Under the pieces are notes generated by a model. That model was not told where the DNA came from and did no database searches. It was given only the letters and a program-made list of their open reading frames with translations. This document shows positions 1 to 6,384 of a stretch of 20,132 bases of DNA, piece by piece. A program made the position numbers and the translations under genes. This DNA is from Nitrospira sp. (GTDB lineage Bacteria > Nitrospirota > Nitrospiria > Nitrospirales > Nitrospiraceae), in assembly GCA_015904055.1 (NCBI GenBank), contig JABMDE010000019.1, positions 1 through 20,132 of the forward strand. The letters are read 5' to 3'. Position 1 is the first letter of the stretch, and every line of letters starts with the position of its first letter.

Positions 1-266
1 TCCGATTGGCGCTGGCTCCACTGGTCTTGTTGTGCAGTGGATTCTTCACGGCGAACTTCGCCATCAGTGGTCCTTATTCATGGCCGCTGACAAGCCGGGT
101 GTTTGTGCTGACGCTGACGGTGCTCGTGCTCTCCTATGAATTTGTTTACAAGGAACAACTCTCGCAGCATGGGTCATCGCCCCGAGCGAAGATCGCGATT
201 CTCCGGTCCTGTCTCATCCCATATGTATTCGGTTGGGTATTGTTGCTAGCGTGGTGGAAGTTCTAG
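1..266 (+). CDS. C-terminal part of a small membrane protein (truncated by window start)
   Basis: The reading frame is open from the first bases of the window to a TAG at 264-266, so the true start lies upstream. About 87 residues are visible. They are mostly hydrophobic, with likely membrane segments at roughly residues 2-20, 30-45 and 68-85 of the visible part. A short polar stretch rich in Lys, Gln, Ser and Arg lies between the last two. No motif identifies a family, so the function is unknown. The TTG at 6-8 could serve as a start but has no clear ribosome site, and the frame continues upstream of it. The stop codon touches the left end of a dispersed inverted-repeat element, as is common when such elements sit directly behind genes. 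Confidence 0.6.
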   Translation, partial: RLALAPLVLLCSGFFTANFAISGPYSWPLTSRVFVLTLTVLVLSYEFVYKEQLSQHGSSPRAKIAILRSCLIPYVFGWVLLLAWWKF

Positions 267-390
267 CAGGATGTTGAAAAAGCCCGCCAGCGGCGTTCTC
301 GCATCGCTCAGAGGCTCAACGTACCGAAGCGTACGCCTCGGCCTCTTCGCTCGCTGCGGCCTTGCCGGACGGACTTTTTGAACATCCTGC
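266..390. repeat. Dispersed inverted-repeat element, copy 1
   Basis: The ends are inverted repeats of 17 bases: GCAGGATGTTGAAAAAG at 266-282 and, inverted, CTTTTTGAACATCCTGC at 374-390, with 16 of 17 positions complementary. The interior holds smaller palindromes, such as CGTAC and GTACG around 310-330, and the shared string TCGCTCAGAGGCTCAACGTA. Related elements occur at 3427-3541 and 15970-16202. No open reading frame is inside, so this is a MITE- or REP-like non-coding element, or a transcription-terminating hairpin. It fills most of the 194-base gap between the first two genes. Confidence 0.75.
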
Positions 391-460
391 GGGCTTGTTA
401 GCCAGCGATCAGGGCACGACCATGTGACTTGGTGCGGTCGTCAGCCATTAGGGAGCGGCG

Positions 461-832
461 ATGTCACAGATTGTCCGTAGCGGGGCCTTTCTTCAGCAGT
501 GCTGGTCGGTTCATCCCCTCTGTGTAGCGGTTAAACGGATGGGGGATGATCGTCGGCTCGTGTTGTCATGCAGCTCCTGCAAGTCCGGCCATTATCTGAC
601 GGTGGGGCTCGTCACGTCGAAAGAGGCTACTGCGTCAGAACTCGTTGCAGCCGGGCAGATTGGCCAAGAAGTGACAGGTGAAGAGTTGCTGAACGCCTGT
701 ATTACGGTCCATCGCTCGGCCATCACGTTGCGTGAGATGGACGTGTTTCAGGATCTGGTGTTGCTGCGTTGCGCCGACTGTCGCCGGCATTATACGGTGC
801 AGGTGTCGGCGTTCGAGACACATCAGAAATAG
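461..832 (+). CDS. Small protein with two CxxC modules, function unknown
   Basis: 123 residues from an ATG preceded by GGGAG at 451-455, five bases upstream, a good ribosome site. I do not recognise the family. The protein seems to contain two related halves. The first, about residues 16-50, has a His/Cys start, the string LVLSCSSC and then HYLTV. The second, about residues 79-118, has NACITV, then LVLLRCADC and HYTVQ. Each half therefore has one CxxC pair preceded by a hydrophobic strand and followed by a His-Tyr/Thr-Val strand, as in a small beta-rich zinc ribbon. Four cysteines in two pairs could bind one zinc ion. There is no signal peptide, so it is probably cytoplasmic. Gene A follows about 50 bases downstream on the same strand, so the two could be co-transcribed. 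It is present once in the window. Confidence 0.7.
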   Translation: MSQIVRSGAFLQQCWSVHPLCVAVKRMGDDRRLVLSCSSCKSGHYLTVGLVTSKEATASELVAAGQIGQEVTGEELLNACITVHRSAITLREMDVFQDLVLLRCADCRRHYTVQVSAFETHQK

Positions 833-888
833 CCGGCTGTTCTCGGTGATGGACGTAGGCGAGTCGGTCCGCAATTTCCTATGTGATC

Positions 889-1509
889 ATGTCTCACTCC
901 ATGACGTTCACCGATGAAGAAACTGCGCTATTGGCCGATGCCCGATTCTTTCAAAAGAAGGCGGTGATTACAGTCAAGGTGCGGACGCAGCTGGAGGCGG
1001 CGCATCGTGCGTTGACTACGGAGCTTGCCGGGGTGTCGCTGACTACGCCGCCTGGTTTCAATCTGCAGGCCCATCAATTGGTGAAGGGCGAGCATCTCGA
1101 AGACTTTCCCTATCAATACCTGGATTATCCCAAGCACTTCGAGGGGCGGAACACCTTAACCTTTCGCATCTTGTTTTGGTGGGGGCATCATGCCGCGTTT
1201 GCGCTGTTGCTCGAAGGGGCGGATCTCAAACAGTACAAGAAGCGCTTTGTCGATCGTTTTCACCAACTGGCAGGACACGACTTGGAGTTTTCCCTGGCGC
1301 CGACGCTGTGGGAATGGAAACACGGCGAGGGCTATACGCTACCCATTACACACGATCGCAAAGCCAGGCTTGCCGCTGTGCTGGCGGAGCGGTCGTTTAT
1401 GAAGATCATCCGGTGTGTGCCGTTGAGCGATCCTCGTATTCAGGCCGGTCAGCTGCCGCAATTGAGCTGTGAGACATTTCGGGCCATACTTCCCGTCATC
1501 ACAGCCTAA
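889..1509 (+). CDS. Conserved hypothetical protein A, copy 1 (intact)
   Basis: 206 residues from ATG 889. GTG 883 and ATG 901 are in frame, and no strong ribosome site picks between them. The protein is soluble, with no signal peptide or membrane segment. The N-terminal third is helical and charged (TDEETALLADARFFQKKAV). The middle is aromatic and His-rich (FRILFWWGHHAAFALLLEG). The end contains LPQLSCETF and ILPVITA. I do not recognise a family. Two further copies exist: a 3' fragment at 11138-11326 and a frameshifted full-length copy at 13192-13813. Differences between copies are mostly silent, so the gene has been under selection. The lipoprotein gene B follows after 89 bases with its own promoter-like sequence, and A-B-C keep this order in every copy, which suggests a shared role. 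Confidence 0.8.
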   Translation: MSHSMTFTDEETALLADARFFQKKAVITVKVRTQLEAAHRALTTELAGVSLTTPPGFNLQAHQLVKGEHLEDFPYQYLDYPKHFEGRNTLTFRILFWWGHHAAFALLLEGADLKQYKKRFVDRFHQLAGHDLEFSLAPTLWEWKHGEGYTLPITHDRKARLAAVLAERSFMKIIRCVPLSDPRIQAGQLPQLSCETFRAILPVITA

Positions 1510-1527
1510 ACTTTCTTCACGGCCCGA

Positions 1528-1556
1528 TTGTCTCCGACCCATAACTTGGGTAGACT
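1528..1556 (+). promoter_or_regulatory. Promoter-like sequence upstream of lipoprotein B, copy 1
   Basis: TTGTCT at 1528-1533 and TAGACT at 1551-1556 are separated by exactly 17 bases and each match the sigma-70 consensus at four of six positions. The spacer contains ACCC-N7-GGGT, a weak inverted repeat that could be an operator. The same boxes and spacing occur before the other two copies of B (11345-11373 and 13832-13860), with only one or two changes. This conservation supports a real element. Confidence 0.5.
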
Positions 1557-1598
1557 GAGCCACCGTATTCTGTAATGGTTTTACGCAAGGAGGAGCCA

Positions 1599-2246
1599 GT
1601 GAAACGAATGATCATGCGTATGGCGTTGGTGTGTGGAGCGGTGCTCATTGTGTCAGCCGCTGGTGGTTGCGCGGGGAAGAGCGAGCTCCGGTATCTCGAT
1701 TTTCAAACGAAGCAGCCGGCGGCGCAGGTTGCCGATATGGAGCCGGTGACGATCGTGATAGAGCCGTTTGAAGACCGGCGTGCGGATAAATCCCGTATCG
1801 GGACTCGCACCCACTTATGGGGCGGCGTGACGCATTTCGATGTCGTGGGTGGCCGGCCCGCCGACATGATCAGCCAGGCACTGGTGAATCGCTTGAAAAC
1901 GCGTGGCTGGGGAAACCGTGGGTGGAATGTCCGTTTGGGACAGACTGGATCGGCAACCGACGCCGATATCGTGATCAGCGGCCAGGTACAAGAATTTTCG
2001 GCCGGTGCGAAGAGCCGTGCGTTTTCCACCATGATCGACGCCAAGAGCCGGCTCACGATCCAGGCGAAGAATGCGAACGACAAGAGTACAACCACACGTA
2101 GCATCGAGGGCGCCCGGAGCCGGACGGTATTCTGGTTTTGCGAACAGGATGTGCAGGAGTTGCTGGCAGCGACATTGGATGACGGGATCGAACGGTTGAT
2201 CGCCGATACGATGGTCGTGCAGAAAGCTGTGCGGCCGGCACGGTAA
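1599..2246 (+). CDS. Predicted lipoprotein B, copy 1
   Basis: 215 residues from GTG 1599, chosen because AAGGAGG at 1587-1593 sits five bases upstream. The N-terminus has basic residues (KRMIMR), a hydrophobic core (ALVCGAVLIVSAAGG) and a lipobox-like AAGGC with Cys near residue 21. It is therefore probably exported and lipid-anchored. The mature part has a strand reading VTIVIEPFEDRR, a WGGVTHFDVVGG loop, an amphipathic helix (ADMISQALVNRLKTRGW), then the strand ADIVISGQVQEF and a C-terminal helix. This order resembles the YajG / DUF4410-type small lipoproteins, but I hold the link loosely. All three copies in the window are the same length and intact, and differ by only a few residues. C begins 118 bases downstream. 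Confidence 0.8.
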   Translation: MKRMIMRMALVCGAVLIVSAAGGCAGKSELRYLDFQTKQPAAQVADMEPVTIVIEPFEDRRADKSRIGTRTHLWGGVTHFDVVGGRPADMISQALVNRLKTRGWGNRGWNVRLGQTGSATDADIVISGQVQEFSAGAKSRAFSTMIDAKSRLTIQAKNANDKSTTTRSIEGARSRTVFWFCEQDVQELLAATLDDGIERLIADTMVVQKAVRPAR

Positions 2247-2364
2247 CTCAGCGGACGGTTGAGTCGGCTGCGGCTAAGACGTTACAGGGGGCAGCCAGGC
2301 GAGGTCTTCTTCCTCCGTCTCCGCAGTTCCCTCGCTGTGGCTTGCTTTGAAGGGATGTGCCACA

Positions 2365-3426
2365 GTGCTCGAACGGCGATGGGAAACGACGGGTTCGCTG
2401 ACGTTCAGCCAGGCTCTGGCCGTGGGCGATCGGCTGCGGGGTCTTGGTTTGAAGCCGGCCGCGCCGGCCAATGACGTCATTTGTTATGTTGAAGAATGGA
2501 CGGTCAAATCCGTCGATGACTTTGACCAGCTCGATCCGTGGGCGACCGAAGACGTCACGCTGATCCATGTGCGGGAACAGTGGCGCGGCGATTTCTTTCT
2601 GCTCTCCGGCGCCTATCACACGAGTTATCTTCGGCATCAGGATATCGGCACCTACTGTTCAATCAGCCATCCCTGGCGCATTCGAGAACGTCTCACCCTG
2701 CATGAGCCGAAGGGCATGTTCTGGATCGGATTCAGACATGCGCATTCTTTCATCCGTATCCGTCTCCAGGCGCGCATGGTCATTACGCCGGGGGAAACAC
2801 GGGGGGACGGGCAGCGGGCACAATGGCTGGATGAACGGCGCGCGGCGTTTCTCGATGCGATTGCAGTGCTGGAATTGCCGGTCGAGACCGCGATCGCAAA
2901 GGACGCCGTGGTGCTCAGGCCGCATGACTCCGCCGTTCCTTTTTTCTGCTCATGGCCTGACGCATTCGGTCCCTGCCAGTTTGAATACAACACGACGGAC
3001 GCGTATGAGTTTCTGGTGCCGGCCAGCAAGCTTGCCGCGACGTACACTCCGGAACCGGCCGGGGTTCGCGCGTATCTGACCGGGTTTTCGGAAGCCGCGT
3101 TGGCGGAGTTTCAGGCCATCGAGCCTGCCGCCCGCGTCGTCTATCGCTGTTCAGTCCATTGCCCGCTCGATGAGTTGCCCGATATCCTGGACGCAATTCG
3201 GCCGGATGGTCGACTGTATGCCACGCTCTGTGAGTTTCACACTCGAGATCTGCTGCCGGAGGGCGAGGAGGCCTCGGCCATTATCGGCATCGTTGGAGGC
3301 AGCGGAGGGTTCCAGATTGAAGTGCGCTTGAATCGGGCTCCGCTCGATGAAGAGGCGATGGCGGGTTGGTTGGAACAGCTGATCGGCTACCCGGTCGCGT
3401 ATGCGCCGTTGCCCGCATTTGTGTGA
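2365..3426 (+). CDS. Conserved hypothetical protein C, copy 1 (intact)
   Basis: 353 residues from GTG 2365. This start is supported by GAAGGGA at 2349-2355, nine bases upstream, and by the three copies, whose similarity is continuous only from about this point. The TTG at 2347 would add six residues but has no conserved counterpart. The protein is soluble and unrecognised. Its N-terminal half is rich in aromatic and His residues (REQWRGDFFLLSGAYHTSYL, YCSISHPWRIRERLTLH, MFWIGFRHAHSFIRIRL). The C-terminal half has a region with FCSWPDAFGPCQFEYN, and a glycine-rich IGIVGGSGGFQIEVRLN near the end. There is no obvious catalytic motif. It lies downstream of B, probably in one transcript. Copies 2 and 3 are truncated at residues 335 and 210. 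Confidence 0.8.
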   Translation: MLERRWETTGSLTFSQALAVGDRLRGLGLKPAAPANDVICYVEEWTVKSVDDFDQLDPWATEDVTLIHVREQWRGDFFLLSGAYHTSYLRHQDIGTYCSISHPWRIRERLTLHEPKGMFWIGFRHAHSFIRIRLQARMVITPGETRGDGQRAQWLDERRAAFLDAIAVLELPVETAIAKDAVVLRPHDSAVPFFCSWPDAFGPCQFEYNTTDAYEFLVPASKLAATYTPEPAGVRAYLTGFSEAALAEFQAIEPAARVVYRCSVHCPLDELPDILDAIRPDGRLYATLCEFHTRDLLPEGEEASAIIGIVGGSGGFQIEVRLNRAPLDEEAMAGWLEQLIGYPVAYAPLPAFV

Positions 3427-3541
3427 CAGGACGCTGAAAAAGCCCTCCAATCTTGTTCGCGCCTCGAAAAAATCCAGGAGGGTACGCCTCCGGGATAGTT
3501 CTCGTCTACGGCCGTGTTGAGCATCGGTTTTGAGCATCCTG
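3427..3541. repeat. Dispersed inverted-repeat element, copy 2
   Basis: It begins right after the TGA of C with CAGGACGCTGAAAAAG (3427-3442) and ends with the approximate inverse GGTTTTGAGCATCCTG (to 3541). The interior shares GGTACGCCTCCGGGATAG-type sequence rather than the GAGGCTCAACGTAC core seen in copies 1 and 3, so it is a divergent member. It fills most of the 200-base gap before the DUF2914 gene and has no reading frame of its own. Confidence 0.55.
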
Positions 3542-3626
3542 AGAATCCCTTCCTAACGTAGCGTGGACTACGGCACGATTCAGTATTTTTATTGAACAAT
3601 CGAAGGGCATTTCGCAGAGTGGGGCT

Positions 3627-4736
3627 ATGAGTCCGATAGGGACAGCCAAAACCCTGCTTGTGAAGCCTGTTGTACCCGTCGTCTGTTTTCTCTCCGGCGT
3701 GGCGTACGACACGCTTACCCTGACCCGGATCGATCGGCTGCAGGACAATCTCCTTCTCTTGGTCTATCTGCTTCTCCTGGGCGTCCTGATTGTGCTGACC
3801 GGGCGACTGAATATCGATCCGTCTCTCAAGGGGGATCGGACTGTCGCGGGGGCGCCCCTGACGCGCTGGGCGGTGCGTGTGAAGCCCTACTATCCAATGG
3901 CGATACAGTTTTTACTGGGGAGTCTATTCAGCGCCTATGCCATCTTCTATTCGCGCAGTGCGACGTTTACCGGTACGGCCATCTTTTTTGGATTGCTGAT
4001 CGTGTTGCTGATCGTCAATGAGTTTCTGCGTAGCCGTCTCTCCAGTCTCCGTCTGCTTGTCAGCCTCTATGCCGTGGTCTGTTTTGCGTTTTTCACGTTT
4101 TTTCTGCCGGTCATGACGGGGTATATGAATGTCGTCGTATTTCTGGCCGGTGCGGGGCTGAGTGCAGGTGTGATCGTTCGTGTGGTGTATCTGATTTATC
4201 GGGATAACCCGGGTTGGTCCACGCGTGAAGCGATCGGGGTCACGGCTCCCGCTGTTGCGCTCATCGGAATGCTGGTCGGGTTTTATTTCCTCAACTGGAT
4301 TCCGCCCGTGCCGTTGTCGCTCAAGTACGGCGGGATGTACCACGAGGTGAAAAAGACGGGTGACCGGTTTGAGCTCTCGTTCGATAAAAAGTGGTACCAG
4401 GTCTGGAAACGGTCGGACAGCACGTTTCCTGCCGACGAGCCGATCTATTGTTTCACCGCCGTCTTTGCGCCGGTCGATCTGGATACGACGGTCTACCATC
4501 ACTGGTATTTTCGAGCCAACGGCAGCCGGCCGTTTGCTCATGCGGACAAGATTCCCATCAAAATCTCAGGGGGGCGTGAAGGCGGATATCGCGCCTATAC
4601 CTTCAAACAGCGGCTTAATCCGGGCGACTGGCGTGTGGATGTTGAAACTGAAGACGGCCGTATCATCGGGCGTGTCTCAGTGGAGGTTGAGCAGCAGGAT
4701 GAGGTTCGACCGACGTTGACGACCCTGTCCTATTAG
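3627..4736 (+). CDS. DUF2914 domain membrane protein
   Basis: 369 residues from ATG 3627; GTGGGG a few bases upstream is a modest ribosome site. The first 230 residues hold about seven hydrophobic membrane segments, around residues 10-28, 38-60, 87-110, 112-133, 137-160, 163-187 and 203-226. The last segment ends in FLNWIPPVPLSLKY. The remaining 140 residues are soluble. Their end matches the DUF2914 pattern, with a WYFRANG strand, a Gly/Tyr-rich KISGGREGGYRAYTF stretch and GDWRVDVETEDGRIIGRVSV. The domain's biochemical role is not established. In such proteins it is predicted to lie outside the cytoplasmic membrane. The FKBP gene follows after five bases, so the two are likely co-transcribed. 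It occurs once; the corresponding part of copies 2 and 3 is missing. Confidence 0.85.
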   Translation: MSPIGTAKTLLVKPVVPVVCFLSGVAYDTLTLTRIDRLQDNLLLLVYLLLLGVLIVLTGRLNIDPSLKGDRTVAGAPLTRWAVRVKPYYPMAIQFLLGSLFSAYAIFYSRSATFTGTAIFFGLLIVLLIVNEFLRSRLSSLRLLVSLYAVVCFAFFTFFLPVMTGYMNVVVFLAGAGLSAGVIVRVVYLIYRDNPGWSTREAIGVTAPAVALIGMLVGFYFLNWIPPVPLSLKYGGMYHEVKKTGDRFELSFDKKWYQVWKRSDSTFPADEPIYCFTAVFAPVDLDTTVYHHWYFRANGSRPFAHADKIPIKISGGREGGYRAYTFKQRLNPGDWRVDVETEDGRIIGRVSVEVEQQDEVRPTLTTLSY

Positions 4737-4741
4737 TTGGC

Positions 4742-5137
4742 ATGATGAAGCGCCTGAGTGGACTCAAAATTCTTGATGAGCGAGAAGGAGACGGGCCACC
4801 GGCTCAAAAGGGTGACCGGGTCATCTACAACTGTCGTATCTTTTTGAACAAGGGTGACGAGGTGATGCTGAACGCGAAACAGATCGATCAGCTTCCCCAG
4901 GACATGATTCGAGATGTAGAGGGAGCGCGCTTTGTGGATCGCAAGACGGTTCTCGGGAGTCGGCAAACGATCGCCGGCCTAGAGCCTGCGTTGATAGGGA
5001 TGAAAGTCGGCGGTTATCGAAAAGTGCGTATCAGCCCGCACCTGGCCTACCGGGAGAAAGGCATCCCGGATCTGATTCCTCCCGGTGCGGTGCTGGTGGT
5101 GGAGATCTGGTTGCGGGCAAAGATAGAAACAGCGTAA
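4742..5137 (+). CDS. FKBP-type peptidyl-prolyl isomerase
   Basis: 131 residues from ATG 4742, with a second ATG directly after it. The FKBP fold is recognisable: GL(K)IL..REGDG at the start, then KGDRVIYNCRIFL, a flap region, AGLEPALIGMKVGGYRKVRI, HLAYREKGIPDLIPPGAVLV and a final strand VEIWLRA. Such enzymes speed cis-trans isomerisation of proline bonds during folding. There is no signal peptide, so it is probably cytoplasmic. Two usual active-site features differ: the Trp after the glycine turn is replaced (AGLE instead of GW/GxE), and LAYGE is LAYREKG. Activity may be weak or specialised. The gene sits five bases behind the DUF2914 gene and 12 bases before the DUF1499 gene, which suggests one operon. 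Confidence 0.85.
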   Translation: MMKRLSGLKILDEREGDGPPAQKGDRVIYNCRIFLNKGDEVMLNAKQIDQLPQDMIRDVEGARFVDRKTVLGSRQTIAGLEPALIGMKVGGYRKVRISPHLAYREKGIPDLIPPGAVLVVEIWLRAKIETA

Positions 5138-5149
5138 AGTTCCGGCTCA

Positions 5150-5512
5150 ATGAACGTACGGACTCTTCCCCCTTGCCCCTCCAGCCCTAATTGCGTGTCT
5201 ACCCAGGCCACGGATGAGGGACATGCCATCGCGCCGCTGCGCTATAAGAAGCCTCGCGCAGAAGCGAAGGAGGCGTTGAAAGCGGTGATTGCGACATTAC
5301 CTCGGGTCAAGCTCCTTGAAGAAGACGAGTCCTACCTGCATTACGAATTCACCAGCCTCCTGCTTCGGTTTGTGGACGATGTGGAGTTTCTCTTTGACGA
5401 CGATGCACACCTCATTCACTTTCGTTCCGCCTCCCGTACCGGCTATGGAGATATGGGCGTCAATCGCAAGCGTATGGAAGAGCTGCGTGCGCTGGTCGAG
5501 CGCAAGCTGTAG
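5150..5512 (+). CDS. DUF1499 family protein
   Basis: 120 residues from ATG 5150. The family signature is clear at both ends: CPSSPNCVSTQA near residues 9-20 and FRSASRTGYGDMGVNRKRME near residues 90-110. The protein has the normal length for a bare DUF1499 domain, with no signal peptide. The family's function is not known; it is widespread in Proteobacteria, Cyanobacteria and plastids. The gene follows the FKBP gene after 12 bases and ends just before a terminator-like hairpin at 5563-5590, so it is probably the last gene of the DUF2914-FKBP-DUF1499 unit. Confidence 0.88.
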   Translation: MNVRTLPPCPSSPNCVSTQATDEGHAIAPLRYKKPRAEAKEALKAVIATLPRVKLLEEDESYLHYEFTSLLLRFVDDVEFLFDDDAHLIHFRSASRTGYGDMGVNRKRMEELRALVERKL

Positions 5513-5562
5513 CCCGCTTCACTACTAAACGGTTCTGTTGCCATTGCCGACTCGTCGTTTCG

Positions 5563-5590
5563 GTCTGCCTGCGGTCGCAGGCGGGCTTTT
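5563..5590 (+). terminator. Likely intrinsic terminator after the DUF1499 gene
   Basis: GCCTGC (5567-5572), loop GGTC, and GCAGGC (5577-5582) form a perfect six-pair stem. It extends by four further pairs, two of them G-T, to 5563 and 5586. A TTTT run at 5587-5590 follows directly. It lies 50 bases after the DUF1499 stop and ends that operon. Confidence 0.65.
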
Positions 5591-5653
5591 CGGCATTTTG
5601 TTTTGCGATCGTGAGGCTCCTTGGTATGCTTCCAGAAATTGGAGGCTGGACTG

Positions 5654-5977
5654 ATGGGATTCAAACGAAAGGGCTGGCGCGCCGAGGCCAACTGCATCGG
5701 TCGGTTGGAGCGTGGCGCGTTGTCGGTTCCCTGTAAAGTCGTGGATGTCAGTGAAGATGGTGTTCGGCTTGACAGTCGTATGCTTGTCAAAACCGGCGAT
5801 ACCGTCCAGCTTGTTATTGAGTTGGCACCGAAGAAAGAGATGACCTGCCAGTTGCAAGTCGTCTACGTGCGGTCTCCAAGGCTTGGAGCAAAGATCGTCT
5901 CGATCAGCCCGGACGACAAGGAACGGCTGACCCAATTTCTGGATGATCGAGTATTGAGCAATTTCTCCCGCCGGTAG
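5654..5977 (+). CDS. PilZ domain protein, predicted cyclic di-GMP receptor
   Basis: 107 residues from ATG 5654, chosen because GGAGG at 5641-5645 lies eight bases upstream. The protein is a single PilZ domain. It has the RxxxR motif at the start (RKGWR, about residues 5-9) and the DxSxxG motif (DVSEDG, about residues 34-39), followed by strands VRLDSRMLV, TVQLVIEL and LQVVYVRSPRLGAKIV. These two motifs bind cyclic di-GMP in known PilZ proteins. The protein probably senses this second messenger in the cytoplasm and acts on a partner through protein contact. No partner domain is fused. It stands alone between a terminator upstream and a convergent small gene downstream. The codon for its last Arg is followed by a 13-base palindrome at 5981-5993. 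Confidence 0.88.
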   Translation: MGFKRKGWRAEANCIGRLERGALSVPCKVVDVSEDGVRLDSRMLVKTGDTVQLVIELAPKKEMTCQLQVVYVRSPRLGAKIVSISPDDKERLTQFLDDRVLSNFSRR

Positions 5978-5980
5978 CAT

Positions 5981-5993
5981 ACAGGACTCCTGT
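5981..5993. other. Short perfect palindrome between convergent genes
   Basis: ACAGGA-C-TCCTGT lies three bases after the PilZ stop codon, with the minus-strand zinc-ribbon gene ending at 6033. It could be part of a two-way terminator or a protein-binding site. There is no T-run and the loop would be very small, so the role is uncertain. Confidence 0.25.
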
Positions 5994-6032
5994 GTATGAC
6001 CGGTCTACAGGTCCGCCCACAAGGATATATCG

Positions 6033-6221
6033 TCAGTGTTTGGCGGGCGCCGGTTTGGGGCCCAATCTCGTGGTGTGTTGAAAGACGCACTTCGGACAGG
6101 TGTAGTGGACGAATTGCCTGCCGCCGACCAGGCGTTTCTTCATCGGGACTCGGCACCAGGTGCACAGGCGATCGGGAAGGTCTGTCAGGGAAGCATCCAG
6201 CGATATAGCCATAGTCGACAT
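6033..6221 (-). CDS. Small zinc-ribbon protein
   Basis: 62 residues on the minus strand, from ATG at 6221, or from the ATG three codons later at 6212. The sequence has two cysteine pairs spaced like a zinc ribbon: LCTWC near residues 19-23 and TCPKC near residues 41-45, with basic and aromatic residues between (KKRLVGGRQFVHY). The composition is far from random for this length, and the cysteine pattern argues for a real gene. It is probably a cytoplasmic zinc-binding protein; partner and role are unknown. GGAG in CTCGGAGACA lies just upstream of the ATG. It is convergent with the PilZ gene and divergent from the speD-like gene, so the 163-base gap to that gene may hold both promoters. It occurs once in the window. 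Confidence 0.62.
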   Translation of the reverse strand: MSTMAISLDASLTDLPDRLCTWCRVPMKKRLVGGRQFVHYTCPKCVFQHTTRLGPKPAPAKH

Positions 6222-6314
6222 TGTCTCCGAGGGTCGTAAATGTTGTCAACCGAGCGGGAGACGCCGCTGCGATGAAATTATTCTGGTCAACGGCCGTGCG
6301 TCTCCTAAAATTCG

Positions 6315-6345
6315 TGGTATAGTGCGCGAGGCACTCGTTGAGTGC
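6315..6345 (+). promoter_or_regulatory. Extended -10 promoter and leader hairpin before the speD-like gene
   Basis: TGGTATAGT at 6315-6323 fits an extended -10 box (TGN plus TATAGT at 6318-6323). No good -35 box is present, which is usual for this type. The start of transcription would lie near 6330. A perfect six-pair hairpin, GCACTC-GTT-GAGTGC, occupies 6331-6345, so it would form the 5' end of the message, about 40 bases before the ATG. It could stabilise the transcript or act as an operator. Confidence 0.45.
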
Positions 6346-6384
6346 ACAGGTTTCTCACCCTCTTACAGAAAGGTATTACCACCT

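Noticed and set aside
3924..4541. 205-residue open frame on the minus strand opposite the DUF2914 gene
   Set aside because: Low-complexity, Arg/Gln/Asp-rich sequence typical of the antisense of a membrane protein gene; the plus strand has a clear family match.
5981..5993. ACAGGA-C-TCCTGT as a terminator
   Set aside because: The loop is too small and there is no T-run. I kept it only as a low-confidence palindrome.
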